The notes beneath the pieces were generated by a model that was given only the letters and a program-made list of their open reading frames with translations, made no database searches and had not been told where the DNA came from. A stretch of 20,116 nucleotides of DNA from assembly GCA_937919015.1 (NCBI GenBank), contig CALFPN010000145.1:1-20116 (forward strand), given 5' to 3'. Shown piece by piece: positions 14,089-20,116 of this stretch. The first letter of the stretch is position 1, and the number at the start of each line of letters is the position of its first letter. Origin of the DNA: an uncultured Clostridia bacterium (lineage in GTDB: Bacteria; Bacillota; Clostridia; Lachnospirales; Anaerotignaceae). The translations under genes were made by a program, and so were the position numbers.

Positions 14089-14874
14089 ATGAAACTATCG
14101 AAAAGCATACATATTTCAAAGAAAAAACTGGGAATCGGCATCCTTGGACTGGCCGTCCTTTTGACTGTCCTTTGCATTCCTCCTGCTGCCACAAAAGTTG
14201 GTTCTTTTGCTGCGGCCAATCTGGAACGAAAACTCCCTATCTATTGCGTCCAGACAGAAGAGCCAAAGGTGTCTGTCAGCTTCGATGCAGCCTGGGGGGC
14301 TGATGATACGGACGAATTGTTACGGATTCTGGACGAGAATGATGTGAAGGCTACTTTTTTCCTCTGCGGTTATTGGGTAGAGAAATATCCGGAAGAGGTG
14401 AAAAAAATAGCCGAGGCCGGCCATGATCTTGGAAATCATTCTGCAACCCATCCCCACATGGCACAGCAGACCGCAGGGCAAATTACAGAAGAACTGCAGA
14501 AATGCCATAAAAACGTGAAAGACCTGACCGGAATAGAAATGGATCTTTTCCGCCCGCCTTTCGGAGAATATGATAATGAGGTGATCGAAACAGCAACGCA
14601 AAATGGTTATTATACCATTCAATGGGATGTCGACAGCCTAGACTGGAAGGAACAAGGTGCTGAAGCAGAAATCAATCAGGTTCTGAACCACAAGCATCTG
14701 GGAAACGGTTCCATTATTCTCTTTCATAATGATGCAAAATATACCCCGCAAGTATTAGATACCATCCTGAAAGGGCTGAAAAATAAAGGATTCGATATCG
14801 TACCCATTTCTGAACTGATCCATCGGGGAGAATACGAAATGGATCACGAAGGCAGACAGATCCCTAAACCATAA
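14089..14874 (+). CDS. Polysaccharide deacetylase, NodB domain, PdaB-like
   Basis: A 261-residue membrane-anchored or secreted enzyme that would remove acetyl groups from peptidoglycan-type sugars. A basic N-terminus and one hydrophobic segment (LGIGILGLAVLLTVLCIPP, 14-32) precede the NodB domain. Motifs in order are SFDAAWGADDT with catalytic Asp66, HSATHPH (117-123) with the metal-binding histidines, FRPPFGEYD (154-162), QWDVDSLDW (178-186) and LFHND (211-215). FDAAWG in place of FDDG is typical of sporulation-type PdaB/YlxY relatives, so a role in spore or cortex formation is possible but not shown. TTTGGAGG precedes the ATG at 14089. It is a single gene between two terminators. Confidence 0.92.
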   Translation: MKLSKSIHISKKKLGIGILGLAVLLTVLCIPPAATKVGSFAAANLERKLPIYCVQTEEPKVSVSFDAAWGADDTDELLRILDENDVKATFFLCGYWVEKYPEEVKKIAEAGHDLGNHSATHPHMAQQTAGQITEELQKCHKNVKDLTGIEMDLFRPPFGEYDNEVIETATQNGYYTIQWDVDSLDWKEQGAEAEINQVLNHKHLGNGSIILFHNDAKYTPQVLDTILKGLKNKGFDIVPISELIHRGEYEMDHEGRQIPKP

Positions 14875-14920
14875 AAGAAGAAGCGATACGCCGAATATCT
14901 TCGGAATATCGCTTCTTCTT
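14875..14920. terminator. Bidirectional terminator between converging genes
   Basis: AAGAAGAAGCGATA (14875-14888) pairs perfectly with TATCGCTTCTTCTT (14907-14920). A nested stem CCGAA (14891-14895) / TTCGG (14900-14904) lies inside. It separates the deacetylase from the converging methyltransferase and even touches the stop of the latter. Confidence 0.85.
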
Positions 14921-15704
14921 ATCTCTCCAGTCTTTGTCTGACCACTTCATACATCAGTACCCCTGCCGCGATGGATGCATTCAGGCTTTCCGCCTGTCCG
15001 GGCATGGGGATCTTTACCCATCTGTCGCAAAGGTCTGCCGCATCGTCAGACAGACCACGGGCTTCATTGCCGATCATAAATGCACAGCTTTCAGCAAGAT
15101 CAAGGTCATAGGGATAAGTATCCCCTTTCAGATGCGCCGCATAGAGGGGAATATGATTTTCCTTCAGTTTTACAGAAATTTCCTTCAGGTCTACATTCTG
15201 GAATACAGGTACATGGAACATGGAACCCATCGTAGAACGCAGCACCTTTGGATTATACAGGTCTACGCTGCCTTTGGAAAGGAAAACAGCATCGGCACCA
15301 CAGGCATCGGCGGTACGGATGACCGTTCCAAGATTGCCGGGATCATTCAGTTCTTCCGCTAAAATCAGAAAAGGCTTTTCTTTTGCAAACACAGCTTCTT
15401 CATTCCAATTCAGCTTTTTACACACAGCAAGGATCCCCTGTGGGTTTTCCGTATCGCAGACAGACGCAAACAAAGCATCAGGCAGACACAGAACCTCCCC
15501 CTTCTTTTCATATACAGAAAGCTCGTTTTCATTGGCAAAAGTCTCGCTGACCGCATAGGATTCCACCGTCCATTCCGAAGGAATTTCACTGATAAAACGC
15601 AGACCCTCTGCTACAAAAACCCCCTCTTTATCTCTGTTTTTCTTTATTTTCAATCCGTTCAGTCGTTTGACCCATTTATTATCACGACTTTCGATTTTTT
15701 TCAT
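14919..15704 (-). CDS. SpoU-family (TrmH-type) RNA 2'-O-methyltransferase
   Basis: A 261-residue SPOUT-class enzyme that methylates a ribose in tRNA or rRNA with SAM. The N-terminal substrate-binding domain begins MKKIESRDNKWVKRLNGLK and contains EGVFVAEGLRFI. The trefoil-knot catalytic domain shows motif 1 NDPGNLGTVIRTA (120-132) with the conserved Arg130, motif 2 IGNEARGLS (211-219) and motif 3 IPMPGQAESLNASIAA (232-247). Length and layout fit the RlmB/TrmH-like group; the exact site cannot be told. GAGGTGAT precedes the ATG and a promoter lies just upstream. Confidence 0.94.
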   Translation of the reverse strand: MKKIESRDNKWVKRLNGLKIKKNRDKEGVFVAEGLRFISEIPSEWTVESYAVSETFANENELSVYEKKGEVLCLPDALFASVCDTENPQGILAVCKKLNWNEEAVFAKEKPFLILAEELNDPGNLGTVIRTADACGADAVFLSKGSVDLYNPKVLRSTMGSMFHVPVFQNVDLKEISVKLKENHIPLYAAHLKGDTYPYDLDLAESCAFMIGNEARGLSDDAADLCDRWVKIPMPGQAESLNASIAAGVLMYEVVRQRLER

Positions 15705-15722
15705 GGTATCACCTCTTCTCCT

Positions 15723-15751
15723 ATGATAAAGGAGAAACCACCCCTTTGCAA
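15723..15751 (-). promoter_or_regulatory. Promoter of the RNA methyltransferase gene
   Basis: Minus-strand TTGCAA (15746-15751), a 17-base spacer and TATCAT (15723-15728), giving a very short leader before the RBS. Confidence 0.45.
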
Positions 15752-15780
15752 GGAAAAATGATGCAAAATCCTATTGCATG

Positions 15781-15789
15781 TGATATGAT
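15781..15789 (+). promoter_or_regulatory. Extended -10 promoter of the LUD-domain gene
   Basis: TGA-TATGAT (15781-15789) matches an extended -10 element; no good -35 is seen 17 bases upstream. It lies 42 bases before the ATG at 15832. Confidence 0.4.
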
Positions 15790-15831
15790 AAAGCCAAGAG
15801 AAATTCGCAAGACCAAGAGGAGGTTTTATAC

Positions 15832-16467
15832 ATGACACCACAGGAAAAAAGAAAAGAATTACTGAGCGCAACACTGGTAAAAAATCTGGAAAAACGTCAT
15901 TTTGAAGCATACTACTGCCCTACAGCAGCAGAAGCCATTGAAAAAGCCCTTTCTCTGATGCCCGAAGGCAGCAGTGTAACTTGGGGCGGTTCCATGACCA
16001 TCCGCGACATGGGTCTGACAAAGGCAGTCAAAGAAGGGAACTACAATGTCATCGACAGAGACACTGCAGCAAACCCTGCCGAAATGCGCGAAATGATGCG
16101 TCAAGGCCTTCTGACAGATTTTTACCTGACAAGCACAAATGCCCTGTCTGAAGACGGTGTTCTGGTAAATATTGACGGTACAGGCAACCGTGTGGCTTCC
16201 ATCTGTTTTGGCCCTAATAACGTCATTGTTCTGACAAGTCTGAGCAAAGTTTGTCAGGATGTAGATGCAGCCATCAAAAGAGTACGCGGCTATGTGGCTC
16301 CTGTAAACAGCATGCGTTTCATGGGCAAAACTCCCTGTGCAGTAGACGGCACATGCCACAACTGCACCTCTCCCGAATGTATCTGCAATCAGGTACTGGT
16401 AACCAGAGTTTGCCGCCCTGCAGGCAGAATCAAAGTAATCCTGATCGGTGAAGAACTTGGCTTCTAA
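15832..16467 (+). CDS. LUD-domain (LutC/YkgG-like) protein
   Basis: A 211-residue cytoplasmic protein of the lactate-utilisation (DUF162/LUD) family. Visible features are SSVTWGGSMTIRDMGL (47-62), DRDTAANP, GLLTDFYLTSTNALSEDGVL, NIDGTGNRVASICFGPNNV and CQDVDAAIKRVRGYVAPVN. The C-terminus has a Cys cluster at 169, 175, 178, 183 and 185 (CHNCTSPECICN), which could bind metal or an Fe-S cluster. LutA and LutB partners are absent, so this is a stand-alone member common in clostridia, and a lactate role is not implied. AGAGGAGG precedes the ATG. A terminator follows the stop. Confidence 0.88.
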   Translation: MTPQEKRKELLSATLVKNLEKRHFEAYYCPTAAEAIEKALSLMPEGSSVTWGGSMTIRDMGLTKAVKEGNYNVIDRDTAANPAEMREMMRQGLLTDFYLTSTNALSEDGVLVNIDGTGNRVASICFGPNNVIVLTSLSKVCQDVDAAIKRVRGYVAPVNSMRFMGKTPCAVDGTCHNCTSPECICNQVLVTRVCRPAGRIKVILIGEELGF

Positions 16468-16476
16468 GACATTATC

Positions 16477-16500
16477 CCCCGCTCTTATGGGCGGGGTTTT
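16477..16500 (+). terminator. Intrinsic terminator of the LUD-domain gene
   Basis: CCCCGC (16477-16482) pairs with GCGGGG (16491-16496), followed by TTTT. It ends just before the RBS of the next gene. Confidence 0.8.
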
Positions 16501-16521
16501 CTTCTGAAAGGAGGAAAGCAC

Positions 16522-16980
16522 ATGAAAATTATGGTAGATGCCGATGCCTGTCCGGTAAAGGAACTCATCATTGGCTGTGCAAAAAAATACAGTCTGGAAG
16601 TTATTATGGTCTGCGATGTGGCACATATGCTGTTTTACAACGAGGACTTTGTGAACGTAGTTACCGTTGATCAAGGGGCAGACAGTGCCGACCTTGCTAT
16701 TGCCAATCGTACGCTGGAAGGAGATATCTGTATCACGCAGGATTATGGTCTGGCTTCTCTCCTGCTGGCAAAAAAAGCGACGGTTCTTCATCACAATGGT
16801 TTTTTCTATACTCAAGAAAACATTGACCGTATGCTTTTTGAAAGACATCTTTCCCGCGAAATGCGCCGCCAGAAAAAATCCCGCGGCGGGCATGTACGGA
16901 AACGCACCAAGGAAGATGACGAAAAATTCCTGCAGGCACTGGAAAAAGCAATTCAAAAAAATAAGACTGCTTCTCTGTAA
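16522..16980 (+). CDS. UPF0178 (YaiI/YqxD) family protein
   Basis: A 152-residue cytoplasmic protein of a PIN-like/NYN-related family of uncertain function. Family signatures are VDADACPVK (5-13), VVTVDQGADSADLAIANR, GDICITQDYGLASLLLAKKA, LHHNGFFYTQENIDRML and the basic RHLSREMRRQKKSRGG. The acidic residues in the first and middle motifs suggest metal-dependent nuclease ancestry. AAAGGAGG precedes the ATG. It sits 54 bases after the LUD-domain gene but a terminator separates them. The 3' end overlaps the following terminator stem. Confidence 0.92.
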   Translation: MKIMVDADACPVKELIIGCAKKYSLEVIMVCDVAHMLFYNEDFVNVVTVDQGADSADLAIANRTLEGDICITQDYGLASLLLAKKATVLHHNGFFYTQENIDRMLFERHLSREMRRQKKSRGGHVRKRTKEDDEKFLQALEKAIQKNKTASL

Positions 16981-16998
16981 TGCGTTGCAGTCTTTTTT
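16963..16998. terminator. Bidirectional terminator between the UPF0178 gene and malic enzyme
   Basis: AAGACTGC (16963-16970) pairs with GCAGTCTT (16987-16994), with T-runs on both strands. The left arm is inside the last codons of the UPF0178 gene. Confidence 0.7.
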
Positions 16999-17002
16999 CT
17001 AT

Positions 17003-18181
17003 TTATTCAGGTTTGATACGAGCAATGCCTTCTTCAACAGCCACATCTGCTACTGCTTTTGCAACCGCATCTGCCACCGCCTTGTTCAGGGCAGATGGAA
17101 TAATATTTTCCGCATGGAGTTCTTCTTCAGGGATCATTGCCGCAATGGCATAAGCCGCACGCTGCTTCATGCTTTCTGTAATCTCTCTTGCACGGACAGC
17201 CAGTGCCCCTTTGAAGATACCGGGGAAGATCAGCACATTATTGATCTGGTTGGGGAAATCGGAACGGCCTGTACCCACAACCGCCGCGCCGCCTGCTTTT
17301 GCTTCCTCAGGCATGATTTCCGGAACGGGATTCGCCATGGCAAACACAATGCCTTTATTCATGGTACCCACCATTTCCTTTGTGACCATATTCGGTCTGG
17401 AAACGCCCACAAAAGCGTCTGCCCCCTTCATGGCATCGGCCAGCAGACCTTTTTCATGATGGATGTTGCTGATATGGGAGATCTCCTCCTGACCGCTGTT
17501 GAGGCCTTCATCCCCTTCGCAGATGATACCGTTTTTGTCGCACATGATGATATTGCCAAAGCCCATGGAAATCAGCAGCTTGCCAATGGCGATCCCTGCC
17601 GCACCAGCACCATTGATGACAATACGCATTTCTCCCATCTTTTTGCCTGTCACCTTCATGGCATTCAGCATCGCTGCCGCAACCACGATAGCTGTCCCAT
17701 GCTGATCATCATGGAAGACAGGAATATCGCAGAGTTCTTTCAGTTTGCGTTCTATTTCAAAGCATCTGGGGGCAGAGATATCCTCCAGATTGATGCCGCC
17801 AAAGCTTTTGGAAATGAGATAAATGGTATTGACGATGGTGTCTACATCCTTGGAGTCGATACACAGAGGGAAGGCATCCACGTCACCGAATTCCTTGAAC
17901 AGCACACATTTTCCCTCCATCACAGGCATACCTGCCGCAGGGCCGATATCCCCCAGACCAAGGACTGCCGTGCCGTCGGTGATGACTGCTACCAGATTGG
18001 AGCGTCTAGTCAAGCGGAAAGATTCTTCATAGTCCTTTTCGATGACACGACAAGGTTCTGCTACCCCGGGCGTGTATAACAGGGAAAGGTCTTCTCTGGT
18101 TTCCACAGGTCTTCTGGAAACCACTTCGATTTTCCCATTCATTTCATAATGTAAATCCAATGCTTTTTTATTGATGTCCAT
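17003..18181 (-). CDS. NAD(P)-dependent malic enzyme
   Basis: A cytoplasmic enzyme that oxidatively decarboxylates malate to pyruvate and CO2. Length (392) is that of the short bacterial form without a phosphotransacetylase domain. Signatures are YTPGVAEPC with catalytic Tyr36, ITDGTAVLGLGDIGP (67-81), MEGKCVLFKEFGDVDAFP with catalytic Lys91, FHDDQHGTA (156-163) with metal-binding Asp158/Asp159, the NAD-binding GAGAAGIAIG (191-200) and FAMANPVPEI. AAAGGAGT precedes the ATG. It lies downstream of a fumarase fragment on the same strand, a pairing that would convert fumarate via malate to pyruvate if the fumarase were intact. Confidence 0.95.
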   Translation of the reverse strand: MDINKKALDLHYEMNGKIEVVSRRPVETREDLSLLYTPGVAEPCRVIEKDYEESFRLTRRSNLVAVITDGTAVLGLGDIGPAAGMPVMEGKCVLFKEFGDVDAFPLCIDSKDVDTIVNTIYLISKSFGGINLEDISAPRCFEIERKLKELCDIPVFHDDQHGTAIVVAAAMLNAMKVTGKKMGEMRIVINGAGAAGIAIGKLLISMGFGNIIMCDKNGIICEGDEGLNSGQEEISHISNIHHEKGLLADAMKGADAFVGVSRPNMVTKEMVGTMNKGIVFAMANPVPEIMPEEAKAGGAAVVGTGRSDFPNQINNVLIFPGIFKGALAVRAREITESMKQRAAYAIAAMIPEEELHAENIIPSALNKAVADAVAKAVADVAVEEGIARIKPE

Positions 18182-18194
18182 AGTTTTACTCCTT

Positions 18195-18314
18195 TTATAT
18201 CCGTTCAGCGGAGATTACCTCAAAGAACTTCGTTCTTTTCGGTACTGTTGCTCCGCAAGGCAACGAATTCCAAGCCGTATTTGCCTGCAAGCAGTCCATA
18301 CAGCTCGTCTTCAT
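18195..18314 (-). CDS. Possible 39-residue small ORF between fumarase and malic enzyme
   Basis: ATG 18314 has GGAG eight bases upstream and opens a 39-residue frame ending 13 bases before the malic enzyme ATG. It contains three Cys (MKTSCMDCLQANTAWNSLPC at the start) and a basic middle. A second frame in the same stretch is also open (DELYGLLAGKYGLEFVALRS). The stretch 18182-18334 also carries an AAAGAAC/GTTCTTT hairpin, so it may be non-coding or a dispersed repeat. No family is recognised. Confidence 0.25.
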   Translation of the reverse strand: MKTSCMDCLQANTAWNSLPCGATVPKRTKFFEVISAERI

Positions 18315-18334
18315 GCCTTCATCTCCACTTTCAC

Positions 18335-19513
18335 TTATACCATCTGTTCAGGATGGAATACTTCATCAAATTTTTCTTCTGTTAAAAATCCCAAAGCCAC
18401 GCAGGCTTCTTTCAGGGAAATATTCTCCGCATAGGCTTTTTTCGCTGTTTTGGCCGCATTTTCATAGCCGATATAAGGGCTGAGACCTGTAACCAGCATC
18501 AGGGAGCGATGGAGATTTCCCTCCATTTTTTCTTTGTTGGCCACAATACCGCAAACGCATTTTTCACGGAAGGAATCCAGACCATCGGCCAAGAGACGCA
18601 CAGACTGAAGATATTCATAAATCATCACGGGCATATACACATTCAGTTCCAGATTGCCCTGAGAGGCACAGATACCAATGCCTGCATCATTGGCCATGAC
18701 CTGCACAGCAACCATGGTGATGGCTTCGCACTGGGTAGGGTTCACTTTACCGGGCATAATGGAAGAACCGGGTTCATTTTCGGGGATATAGATTTCCCCC
18801 AGCCCGCAGCGAGGGCCGCTTGCCAGCCAGCGCACATCATTGGCGATTTTCATCAGATTCGCCGCCAGACCTTTCAAGGCACCATGCGCAAATACGATCT
18901 CGTCCTTGGCTGTCAGAGAATGGAACTTATTTTCCGCAGTAATGAATTTGATCCCTGTCAGTTTGGAAACCTCCTCTGCCGCCGCTTCCGCAAAGCCTTC
19001 GGGTGCATTCAGCCCTGTACCAACAGCAGTACCGCCCAAAGCAAGCTCGCGCAGGGGTTCGATAGAACGTCTGATCAATTCAGCATCCTTTTCAATCACA
19101 TCCTGATGCAGTTCATCTATCACCTCAGCTCGCGCCATTCCCTTTTTTGCAGCCAACGAATCCAGATAGGCATTTGCTGCCATCTCTTGAATGCCACGCT
19201 GTTCAAGGAACTTTATAATATTCTCGCGATGGAATTCATAAGGTTCAAAAGGATGACGTTCCGTCATGTAAATGATGTGGTACCCTACCGTAGATTTGAT
19301 TGGAGCAGACATCTCGCCAGCAGCCAAGGCAAATGCGGCATTCTCAAAATCGGGAATCATCATGCCCCTGCCGAACTGTCCCAATGCACCCCCACGTCGA
19401 GCAGAGCCCGTATCTTCGCTTTTTTCCGCTGCCATTTCAAATTCCTCCTTGGTCTCTGCATTGATAAACTGAAGCCATTTCAGCAGCTCTGTCTCCGGAT
19501 ACTCATGTTTTGC
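18335..19513 (-). pseudogene. Class II fumarase C-terminus joined to a parvulin fragment
   Basis: One continuous frame holds parts of two unrelated proteins. The 5' part (about 19513-19130) is the end of a parvulin-type peptidyl-prolyl isomerase: SEDTGSARRGGALGQFGRGM, IPDFENAAFALAAGEMSAPI and GYHIIYM, then an FEPYEFHRENIIKFLEQRG tail reminiscent of Bacteroidota SurA/PpiC-like proteins. The 3' part (about 19110-18335) is the C-terminal ~260 residues of fumarase FumC: ELALGGTAVGTGLNAP, NDVRWLASGPRCGLGEI and the signature GSSIMPGKVNPTQCE. The fumarase N-terminal half with the catalytic TH-x-QDA histidine is missing, so it should be inactive. The upstream parvulin domain is cut near 19514 by an IS630-like sequence. 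Either a rearrangement or, more likely, a chimeric assembly. Confidence 0.8.
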
Positions 19514-19728
19514 TAGTGAACTGTATTGTTGATATTTAACTAAATATTTATAGCTATTATAGCCGCTTCATGTTAAAATAAAAGAAAACGGCGGTGATTT
19601 ATATGGCAAGACCAAGAAAATATGTCATTAAACTTACAGATGATGAATTGAAGACATTAAAATCTATAATTCGCAAAAGTAATACATCTAAAACTATTCG
19701 AAGCAGATGCCAAATTATTATTGATTGA
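19514..19728 (+). mobile_element. Truncated IS630-family insertion sequence with transposase stub
   Basis: ATG 19603 (RBS GGCGGTG) opens MARPRKYVIKLTDDELKTLK and continues to a TGA at 19726-19728, 41 residues. This is the N-terminal helix-turn-helix start of IS630-type transposases; the catalytic DDE region is absent. The break from the family comes after RSRCQIIID, so the DNA junction is near 19722-19725. The AT-rich 19514-19602, starting TAGTGAACTG, would be the element's left end; TA is the usual IS630 target, which fits. The right end is not present. Confidence 0.65.
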
Positions 19729-19916
19729 CTCATTGATATTTTTATATTTATTAAACCCACCCGATATATCATCAAAATTCAATAAATCACCATGCACAAA
19801 TTCAACATTTCCAAAACAGTCAAGACCATCCCCATCATTTCCGTAGCTGGTCCGGTTATTTATGCTCTGTGGCCCTTCGCTTTTCCCGATGCAGTCTATG
19901 TTGGTTTGGTAATTGG
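19729..19916 (-). other. Unassigned stretch with an open minus-strand frame
   Basis: No gene is recognised. The minus strand is open without stops from 19968 down to 19660, with realistic-looking protein such as NIDCIGKSEGPQSINNRTSY and CFGNVEFVHGDLLNFDDISG, but no start codon with an RBS. It may be a fragment of a real gene caught between the IS630 stub and the last fragment. The short plus-strand frame starting ATG 19792 overlaps it and looks like a shadow. Confidence 0.3.
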
Positions 19917-20116
19917 AACTCCACGAGAGTAAATAATACCTCTTATTTGGGTGCGGAGGATAATCTGCTTAGCAGCTATACAGCCAATGAGTTCAACAAG
20001 AACCGCTGGAAGGGTGTGGATTTGCTTGCCGCATACGAGCATACTTTTGCCGGCAAGGAGGGTCATAGCCTTACCGTTTCGGAGTACTTCTCTGTAACTC
20101 CGCCGACCGAAAATAT
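19917..20116 (+). CDS. Fragment of a Bacteroidota-type outer-membrane beta-barrel (TonB-dependent receptor-like) protein
   Basis: The plus frame (codons starting at positions divisible by three) reads NNTSYLGAEDNLLSSYTANE, then RWKGVDLLAAYEHTFAGKEG and HSLTVSEYFSVTPPTEN, running off the window. Alternating aromatic/polar strands and the D-L-x-x-x-Y-x-H-T-F-x-x-K-x-G-H-x-L pattern are typical of outer-membrane beta-barrel domains of Bacteroidota receptors. A Gram-positive has no outer membrane, so this piece does not belong with the rest of the window. The left boundary is uncertain (about 19900-19950). Both ends are missing. Confidence 0.5.

Noticed and set aside
15859..16956. Long minus-strand frame opposite the LUD-domain and UPF0178 genes
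   Set aside because: Both plus-strand genes have clear family motifs and RBSs and a terminator lies between them; the minus frame is a shadow.
18509..19516. Long plus-strand frame opposite the fumarase/parvulin hybrid
   Set aside because: Antisense composition with no family features; the minus strand carries unmistakable fumarase motifs.
1..20116. CRISPR arrays, tRNA or rRNA genes
   Set aside because: No regularly spaced repeats and no cloverleaf or rRNA-like sequence were seen in the intergenic regions.

Overview
The window looks like chromosomal DNA of an anaerobic, low-to-mid GC Gram-positive bacterium of the class Clostridia (Lachnospiraceae/Anaerotignaceae-like gut relative). The reasons are strong GGAGG ribosome binding sites, many compact intrinsic terminators, a BTAD-type regulator, DUF4860, a class B sortase, a PdaB-like deacetylase and a short-form malic enzyme. 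The last ~1 kb does not fit this picture. It holds a parvulin/fumarase hybrid reading frame, an IS630-type transposase stub, an unassigned reading frame and a Bacteroidota-like outer-membrane protein fragment. This reads as a rearranged or mis-assembled end.

Layout. 1-177: nested inverted repeats resembling a mobilisation origin. 178-2005: a BTAD regulator with a degenerate GGDEF-like tail, divergent from an unrecognised 145-residue protein. 2116-6638 (minus): a compact type IV pilus/type II secretion-like operon made of a PilC/GspF platform, four small membrane-anchored proteins (pilin-like and DUF4860), a PilT ATPase broken by a frameshift, and a translationally coupled class B sortase. A transglutaminase-like lipoprotein (6745-7767, minus) lies just upstream and may be co-transcribed. 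7969-9162: coaBC. 9278-10084: a two-domain DUF4397 protein. 10190-11651: CorC/TlyC-like CBS protein followed by ferritin. 11801-13162: radical SAM enzyme followed by a small Cys-rich membrane protein. 13309-14874 (plus): a small unknown protein, TspO and a PdaB-like polysaccharide deacetylase. 14919-15704 (minus): SpoU-family RNA methyltransferase. 15832-16980 (plus): LUD-domain protein and a UPF0178/YaiI protein. 17003-18181 (minus): malic enzyme. 18335 to the end: the broken fumarase and the mosaic end.

How the genes work together. The most system-like part is the pilus-type cluster. A platform protein, pilin-like subunits and a retraction-type ATPase are joined to a sortase, with a surface transglutaminase-like protein next door. 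No PilB/GspE assembly ATPase, prepilin peptidase or sortase substrate is visible here, so the machine is incomplete in this window. The pilT frameshift is best explained by an 8-bp deletion at a short repeat. Malic enzyme and fumarase would form a malate/fumarate module if the fumarase were intact. Most remaining genes are housekeeping. No tRNA, rRNA or CRISPR array was seen.
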